Positions 59,128 to 64,000 of a stretch of 64,000 nt of DNA are shown one piece after another; position 1 is the stretch's first letter; each line of letters opens with the position of its first letter. Under the pieces are notes generated by a model. It worked only from the letters and a program-made list of their open reading frames with translations. It made no database searches and had not been told where the DNA came from. Origin of the DNA: Pseudomonas sp. ZH-FAD. GTDB lineage: Bacteria > Pseudomonadota > Gammaproteobacteria > Pseudomonadales > Pseudomonadaceae. The stretch covers positions 62,001-126,000 of the forward strand of contig NZ_PGLR01000009.1 in the NCBI RefSeq assembly GCF_002803095.1, in the 5' to 3' direction. A program made the translations under genes and the position numbers.

Positions 59128-59332
59128 GTCCTAGGGGAGTAGTCTCCCGCGAGCGCCCTGCTCGCCCGGTATACGTCAACACACTTGCTCCGCAGAGCAT
59201 GGCGTATACGACCCAAGGCCTACATAGAGAGGCCTGCGGTTTGACAAGACCTATGACACGCACAACCTATACCCGGGGCGGGAAGGTCGTTCGTGTCATA
59301 AGCCGTGTCGACCCGCCCCTGTAGGAAACCTG
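59128..59332 (+). promoter_or_regulatory. yybP-ykoY (manganese) riboswitch
   Basis: The 248-bp spacer between rsmC and the GDT1-type gene contains the conserved pieces of the yybP-ykoY aptamer in order: GGGGAGTAG (59134-59142), ACGTCAACACAC (59172-59183) and GACAAGACC (59243-59251). The closing helix P1 can form from GTCCTAGG (59128-59135) with CCTATGAC (59250-59257). The expression platform holds TATGACACG/CGTGTCATA (59252-59260 with 59292-59300) and GGGGCGGG/CCCGCCCC (59275-59282 with 59312-59319), which cannot form together. This class senses Mn2+ and commonly controls GDT1-type and MntP-type exporters. Confidence 0.85.
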
Positions 59333-59917
59333 ATGCTGGAATCGCTGTTCGTCCCCACCCTGATCGTTGCCCTCGCCGAAATCGGTGACAAGACCCAGTT
59401 GCTCGCCCTGCTGCTGGCCGCCCGTTTTCGCAAACCCTGGCCGATCATCTGGGGCATAGTCGTCGCCACCCTGGCCAACCACTTCGCCGCTGGCGCCGTC
59501 GGTAACTGGGTCGCCGGTTTCTTCTCCCCCGCCACTCTCAGCTGGATTCTCGCTGCCAGCTTCGTCGCCGTGGCGGCCTGGACCCTGGTACCGGACAAAC
59601 TCGACGACGACGAAGCATCCGGCCTGAAGAAATACGGTCCCTTCCTCACCACGCTGATCGCCTTCTTCCTCGCCGAGATGGGCGACAAGACCCAGGTTGC
59701 GACCGTGATGCTGGCCGCGCAGTACCCACACTTCATTCTGGTGGTGGTCGGCACCACACTGGGTATGTTGATCGCCAACGTACCGGTGGTGCTGGCGGGC
59801 AATTTCGCCGCCGAACGCCTGCCGCTGACCCTGATCCGCCGCCTGGCCGCCTGCGCCTTCGCCGCGCTGGCAATCTATGCCGGCTACCAGGCACTAAAGC
59901 TGAGCGGCCTGATCTGA
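59333..59917 (+). CDS. GDT1/TMEM165 family (UPF0016) manganese/calcium exporter
   Basis: A 194-residue membrane protein with six helices in two repeats, each starting with the family motif: ALAEIGDKTQLLALL (about 14-28) and FLAEMGDKTQVATVM (about 115-129). Bacterial members such as MneA export Mn2+. AGGA lies six bases before the ATG. The upstream Mn2+ riboswitch strongly supports a manganese-export role. Confidence 0.93.
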   Translation: MLESLFVPTLIVALAEIGDKTQLLALLLAARFRKPWPIIWGIVVATLANHFAAGAVGNWVAGFFSPATLSWILAASFVAVAAWTLVPDKLDDDEASGLKKYGPFLTTLIAFFLAEMGDKTQVATVMLAAQYPHFILVVVGTTLGMLIANVPVVLAGNFAAERLPLTLIRRLAACAFAALAIYAGYQALKLSGLI

Positions 59918-60028
59918 CGAATCACTGACGTCAACGAGCCGGCATTCCGGCCAATCCCAGCCCCCTCCTCCCTGCTGCTAAAGTGCCTGCCACGTCACAT
60001 GGAGACGGCCTGCAGCCGGGAGGACAGC

Positions 60029-60472
60029 ATGTCATTGGATGATCGCAAGAAGCTGGCATGCCAGCACATCGACCTGGTCTGGAACAAGGGGCGCCTGGCG
60101 CTGGCTGAACAACTGCACAGCCGCGATTTCCTCTACAAGAGCTCGTTCATTGGCAGGCCGCTTGGCAGCGCCGGCTTCGTGCAGATGGTGCAGGACATCC
60201 GCCTTGCAATGCCGGACCTGCAGGTGGTGATCGAGGAGTGCATCGCCGAAGGCTACAAGGTGGTGACCTGGAGCACCCTGATCGGCACCATCCAGAAACC
60301 CGCACTGGGCTACCCGCCCAGCGACAAGGTACTGAGCATCTCGGCCATGGCGTTCTGGACGCTCACCCCCGGCAACGAAATCCAGGAAATCTGCACCATG
60401 TTCGACATGGAAAGCTTCCGCGCTCAGCTGGGCCTGCAAACCCGTCCACTTGCCGAAACCGCCCTGCCCTGA
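60029..60472 (+). CDS. SnoaL-like (polyketide cyclase/ester cyclase) protein
   Basis: About 147 residues from the ATG at 60029 (GGGAGG upstream). The fold is a NTF2-like cone; conserved hydrophobic pockets are suggested by DLVWNKGRLALAEQLHS and MVQDIRLAMPDLQVVIEE. Members range from true cyclases to proteins of unknown function, and the sequence does not say which this is. It faces the M48 protease gene with a terminator between. Confidence 0.8.
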   Translation: MSLDDRKKLACQHIDLVWNKGRLALAEQLHSRDFLYKSSFIGRPLGSAGFVQMVQDIRLAMPDLQVVIEECIAEGYKVVTWSTLIGTIQKPALGYPPSDKVLSISAMAFWTLTPGNEIQEICTMFDMESFRAQLGLQTRPLAETALP

Positions 60473-60477
60473 AACGC

Positions 60478-60513
60478 AAACGGCGCGCCGTGAACAATCA
60501 CGCCGCGCCGTTT
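60478..60513. terminator. Bidirectional terminator between the SnoaL-like and M48 genes
   Basis: AAACGGCGCG and CGCGCCGTTT pair, extended by CGTG/CACG after one C-C mismatch, with an AACAAT loop. Confidence 0.8.
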
Positions 60514-60525
60514 CCTGGCCCGAAA

Positions 60526-61347
60526 TTAACGCCCGGCCTTGGCCTGCTCGTACAGCGGCATGACCTTGGGGATCGCCGCCTGCAGTGAGGCGATACGGCT
60601 GCTGGACGACGGGTGGGTACTCATGAACTCGGGCGGTGCACCACCACCGGCGGCCTCCATCTTCTGCCACAGGCTGATGGCCGCATTCGGGTTGTAACCC
60701 GCGCGGGCGGCCAGCTCCAGGCCAATCAGGTCGGCCTCGTTCTCGTTACTGCGGCTGTTGGGCAAGGTCAGGCTGTACTGCACCACCGTATCCGCCATGG
60801 CCATCCCACTCTCGCCCAGTCCGAGCAGGGCACTGGCGCCCTGTTTGGCCACCTGAATACCGTAGGCCTTGGACATCGCTTCACGGCTGTGCTCACGCAG
60901 GGCATGCGCCATTTCGTGGCCCATGATCGCGGCGATTTCATCGTCAGTCAGCTTCAACTGCTCGATGATGCCGCTGTAGAAGATGATCTTGCCGCCTGGC
61001 CCGCAGTTGGCATTGAGCTCTGGGCTCTTGATCAGATTGACCTCCCACTGCCAGTTGGCAGCATCCGGACGAAAACGCGGCGCCTGCGGAATCAGGCGAT
61101 CGGCGACGGCCTGCAGGCGCTTGGCATTATTGCTGCTCTTGTCCAGCACACCGTTGCTCGACGCCTTGCTCAGCGTCTGCTGATAGGACTGCGCATACAT
61201 CTGATTGACTTCATCGGCTGACAGCATGCTGAACATGTACTGCTTGCGCTCTACGCCCACCACACCGCCGCTGGTGGTATTGACGGCCTGACAACCGGCC
61301 AGCACCAGTGCTGCAGCCAGGCCACTCAGGTAAAAAGCCTTACTCAT
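60526..61347 (-). CDS. M48 family zinc metalloprotease lipoprotein
   Basis: About 273 residues from the ATG at 61347 (MSKAFYLSGLAAAL). The signal ends in a lipobox LAGC (Cys about 19). The zinc motif HEMAH is at about residue 145 with the third ligand in NENEADLIGLELAARAGYN (about 200). Such YcaL/LoiP-like proteases act in the periplasm on outer-membrane assembly substrates. It lies divergent from the chemoreceptor. Confidence 0.93.
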   Translation of the reverse strand: MSKAFYLSGLAAALVLAGCQAVNTTSGGVVGVERKQYMFSMLSADEVNQMYAQSYQQTLSKASSNGVLDKSSNNAKRLQAVADRLIPQAPRFRPDAANWQWEVNLIKSPELNANCGPGGKIIFYSGIIEQLKLTDDEIAAIMGHEMAHALREHSREAMSKAYGIQVAKQGASALLGLGESGMAMADTVVQYSLTLPNSRSNENEADLIGLELAARAGYNPNAAISLWQKMEAAGGGAPPEFMSTHPSSSSRIASLQAAIPKVMPLYEQAKAGR

Positions 61348-61479
61348 CGAGCCATCTCCTGGAATCGGAATCACTATGCTAGGCCTCGCCCCCGGTCCGG
61401 GCAACCACAGCGGTTGCGCATCTCTGGCACGCTTTTCCCGCTGAAAGCGTCATCGACCATGCCGTTTGCGCCAAGCGAT

Positions 61480-61507
61480 TAAAGTTACGCTGCGCCCTTG
61501 CCGCTAT
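61480..61507 (+). promoter_or_regulatory. Sigma-28 (FliA) type promoter of the chemoreceptor
   Basis: TAAAGTTA and GCCGCTAT, 12 bp apart, match the FliA consensus TAAAGTTT / GCCGATAA in all but one position of the first box and two of the second. The start point would be about 25-30 nt before the ATG at 61541. Confidence 0.6.
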
Positions 61508-61540
61508 CCCTTGGTGGACACATTGAGCCGGGGAGCCCCC

Positions 61541-63667
61541 ATGAAGTTCCGATCCATCCAGTTTTCCGTTGCCTTTCTCGCCGGAGCGAGCGTACTGGCC
61601 GTGGTGGTTGCGCTGGTACTCTACGCCCTGTTCGCCAATGGGCGAACCCAGCAGGTGGTGCAAGAAAACACCCGCGGCCTGTTGCAGCAGGTCATCGAAC
61701 AGCGCCTGGTAGCGCTCGCCGAGGCCCAGGTCGGTCGGTTGCAGCGGCAGTTCGAGGCGCCCATGACCCTGGCCAAGTCCGTGGCCACGCTGAACGCGCG
61801 AATGGCTCCGGGCAATGAAAGGCTGCAGCTGAGCCGCGAGGAGCTGTCCTCGCTGCTGGTCAGCTATCTGCAGGACAACCCCGACTTGCTGGACTTCTTC
61901 ATCGGCTGGGAGCCCAACGCCTTCGACCAGGACGACGCAAACTACGCCGGACGCGAGGCCGAGGGCTACGACCAGACCGGACGTTTCATGCCCTGGTGGT
62001 ACCGCGAGGGCGGCGCCTTCAAGGTACTGCCGCTGACCGCCGAACAGATGGAGAGCGAGAAGCGCCTGCCGACCGGCGTGCGCGAGGGCGAGTACTACCT
62101 GTGCCCGAAACAGAGCAAGCAGCCCTGCGTCATCGATCCGGCCGCCTATGATTTCGGTGGCAAGCAGGTACTGGTGTCCTCCTTCAACGCGCCCATCGTG
62201 GTCGACGGGCGCTTCCTCGGCGCGGTGGGCAACGACCTGGCGCTGGATTTCATCCAGGGCCTGCTGGAGCAGGTCAAGGGCGAACTATATGGCGGGGCCG
62301 GCGAACTGGCGCTGGTGGCCGCCAACGGCACCCTGATTGCCGCAACCCAGGACGCCGCGCTGATCAGCCAACCGGCTTCGCGGGTGCTGCCGGAGGACCT
62401 GCTGCAGGCGCTCAAAGGCGGCGACAACCACCCCATCGTGCGTCACAACGAGGCCCAGCAGCTGTTCGAGCTACTCTACCCCTTCCAGGTCGCCGGCACC
62501 TCGACGCGCTGGACCCTGGCCATCGCCCTGCCCACCTCGGCGGTGTTCGCCGAACTGCAGCAGTTGCAGTCCGACCTCGCCGCACAGGCGCACGAGGACA
62601 CCCTCGGCATGGCCCTGGTGGGTCTGCTGATTGCCGGCCTCGGGCTGCTGGTGGTCTGGCTGGTCGGCTACGGCATCGCCCGCCCGCTGCGGCAGATGGT
62701 CGGCATGCTCGACAATATTGCCAAGGGCGAAGGCGACCTCACCGTACGCCTGCAGGTCGATCGCAAGGACGAACTGGGGCAGATCGCAGCGGGCTTCAAC
62801 GCCTTCCTGGCCAAACTGCAAAGCATGATCGCCGCCGTGGTCACGTCGGTGCAGCAGGTCAGCGACTCCTCGGAGCACACGGCGGACATCGCCATTCGCA
62901 CCAACCAGGGCGTGCAGAAGCAACTGGCCGAGATCGAGCTGGTCGCCACCGCCGTGCACGAAATGACCGCCACCGCCCAGGACGTCGCGCGCAACGCCAC
63001 CCATGCCGCCGAAGCCGCCAACCACGCCGACCAGGCGGCCAATCAGGGCAAGCAGGTGGTGCAGGAAACCTCGGCGGCCATCGCCGCACTGGCCAGCGAG
63101 ATCGGCCGCGCCGTGGGCGTGGTACAGAACCTGGCCAAGGACAGCGAGAACATCAACGCCATCCTCGTTGCCATACGCGGCATTGCCGAGCAGACCAACC
63201 TGCTCGCCCTCAATGCGGCCATCGAAGCAGCCCGCGCAGGCGAACAAGGTCGAGGTTTTGCCGTGGTCGCCGACGAGGTACGCAACCTGGCACAGAAGAC
63301 CCAGCAAGCCACCGAAGAAATCCAGAACATGATCCAGCAGTTGCAGCAGGGCACCCGCGAAGTGGTCAAGGTGATGGAGCAGAGCCAGAGCAAGACCGAC
63401 GACAGCGTGGAGCACGCCAACCAGGCCGCTCAATCGCTGGAGTCCATCACCCAGGCGGTGTCGGTGATCAACGACATGAACACGCAGATCGCCAGCGCGG
63501 CGGAAGAACAGAGCGCGGTAGCCGAAGACATCAACCGCAACGTCACCAATATCGGCCAGGTCGCCAACGAGGTGGCCGGTGGTGCCGACGAAGCCAGCCA
63601 GGCCAGCGCCCAACTGACCAAGCTGGCCGAACAGCAACGCAGGCTGATCAACCAGTTCAAGGTGTAA
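61541..63667 (+). CDS. Methyl-accepting chemotaxis protein with double-Cache sensor
   Basis: About 708 residues from the ATG at 61541. A first membrane helix (about 9-32), a periplasmic dCache domain (about 40-340, with [19 protein letters not shown] and [10 protein letters not shown]), a second helix (about 365-390), HAMP (about 390-440) and a signalling domain with the hairpin tip [20 protein letters not shown] (about 560-580). The ligand is not clear; the sensor resembles the PctA/TlpQ style. A FliA-type promoter precedes it, tying it to the flagellar regulon. Confidence 0.93.
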   Translation: MKFRSIQFSVAFLAGASVLAVVVALVLYALFANGRTQQVVQENTRGLLQQVIEQRLVALAEAQVGRLQRQFEAPMTLAKSVATLNARMAPGNERLQLSREELSSLLVSYLQDNPDLLDFFIGWEPNAFDQDDANYAGREAEGYDQTGRFMPWWYREGGAFKVLPLTAEQMESEKRLPTGVREGEYYLCPKQSKQPCVIDPAAYDFGGKQVLVSSFNAPIVVDGRFLGAVGNDLALDFIQGLLEQVKGELYGGAGELALVAANGTLIAATQDAALISQPASRVLPEDLLQALKGGDNHPIVRHNEAQQLFELLYPFQVAGTSTRWTLAIALPTSAVFAELQQLQSDLAAQAHEDTLGMALVGLLIAGLGLLVVWLVGYGIARPLRQMVGMLDNIAKGEGDLTVRLQVDRKDELGQIAAGFNAFLAKLQSMIAAVVTSVQQVSDSSEHTADIAIRTNQGVQKQLAEIELVATAVHEMTATAQDVARNATHAAEAANHADQAANQGKQVVQETSAAIAALASEIGRAVGVVQNLAKDSENINAILVAIRGIAEQTNLLALNAAIEAARAGEQGRGFAVVADEVRNLAQKTQQATEEIQNMIQQLQQGTREVVKVMEQSQSKTDDSVEHANQAAQSLESITQAVSVINDMNTQIASAAEEQSAVAEDINRNVTNIGQVANEVAGGADEASQASAQLTKLAEQQRRLINQFKV

Positions 63668-63733
63668 GGGACTTCATCAGGTAGGGTGCGCCGCGTGTTC
63701 AGCCGGGGCGGCCCCTCGACACCCTGCGCAGGC

Positions 63734-64000
63734 TCAAGCCGGAGTCAGACACTCCGGCGCATCCAGCTGTGGATCGTTGACCAGCGTTGCCAGCGCGCGC
63801 TCACGTAGCGCCATCTGCGGCTTGAGCAGCAGCGCTGCCAGTTGCTCGGGCGGCGTATCGTTGCTCAACCACAACGCCTGTTCGTGCTCACCGAGAATCA
63901 AGGGCCGCCGCAGCGTGGCAGCCTCCTGAGTGATCAGCGCCACGCTCAGGTACTCCTGCCCGCCCACCGGATAAAGCTCCCACAAGGCTGCGAAATACAT
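63734..64000 (-). CDS. SRAP/YedK-family DNA-protein crosslink protein, C-terminal part (partial)
   Basis: The last 88 residues of an ORF that runs off the window. YFAALWELY followed by LSVALITQEAA and LWLSNDTPPEQL fits the C-terminal half of SRAP proteins, which crosslink to abasic sites in single-stranded DNA; the catalytic Cys2 would lie beyond the edge. The HDRMP loop typical of the family is replaced here by RRPLILGEHEQALWL, so the call is moderate. The Met at 64000 is probably internal. Confidence 0.65.
   Translation of the reverse strand: MYFAALWELYPVGGQEYLSVALITQEAATLRRPLILGEHEQALWLSNDTPPEQLAALLLKPQMALRERALATLVNDPQLDAPECLTPA

Overview
The window is a GC-rich Pseudomonas chromosome segment, most like the P. 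mendocina / P. oleovorans group by overall feel; this is a judgement from gene content and protein similarity, not a computed placement. Nearly all of it is densely packed, intact protein-coding sequence. I see no rRNA, tRNA, CRISPR array or intact transposase gene.

Bases 1-23,100 are conserved Pseudomonas core. From the left edge come ftsH (start codon only), rlmE, the CRM protein YhbY, a DUF4149 membrane protein, greA, carB, carA, dapB, dnaJ, dnaK, grpE, recN, fur, omlA/bamE, rnfH, ratA, a sodium-dependent transporter, smpB, and the lactate locus lldR / lldP-lldD-dld. Regulatory DNA is readable here: sigma-32 promoters before grpE and dnaK, a LexA box before recN, a leader peptide with a terminator-like hairpin before carA, and a palindromic operator, an Hfq/Crc-type A-rich tract and a 25-codon leader ORF before lldP.

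Bases 23,100-41,200 hold clpB with its own sigma-32 promoter, a nitroreductase, a Cys-type glutathione peroxidase, slyD, a small DUF3565 protein, ackA-pta, a PlsC-type acyltransferase, a large signalling pair (CHASE/PAS hybrid histidine kinase with three receiver domains, followed by a REC-PAS-GGDEF-EAL protein), two tandem OmpA-type lipoproteins and a metallo-beta-lactamase-fold hydrolase.

Bases 41,200-43,020 are a small accessory island: a 40-codon stub matching the start of a type I restriction subunit (HsdR), about 430 bp of broken or unrecognised sequence, and an intact Abi-family (HEPN motif) gene. 

Bases 43,140-56,230 carry an AraC regulator divergent from a ferritin-like metal-dependent hydrolase, an alpha/beta hydrolase, a MalT-type LuxR regulator, a DUF1329/DUF1302 pair, an acyl-CoA ligase and a thiolase, which together look like a module for taking up and activating a fatty or ester-type carbon source. 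Two short elements with IS4-like inverted ends sit here, each inserted at the apex of a gene's intrinsic terminator hairpin with an 11-13 bp target duplication.

Bases 56,230-64,000 hold a LysE exporter, a D-2-hydroxyacid dehydrogenase, rsmC, a yybP-ykoY (manganese) riboswitch upstream of a GDT1-type exporter, a SnoaL-like protein, an M48 metalloprotease lipoprotein, a chemoreceptor with a FliA-type promoter, and the C-terminal part of a SRAP/YedK protein cut by the window edge.
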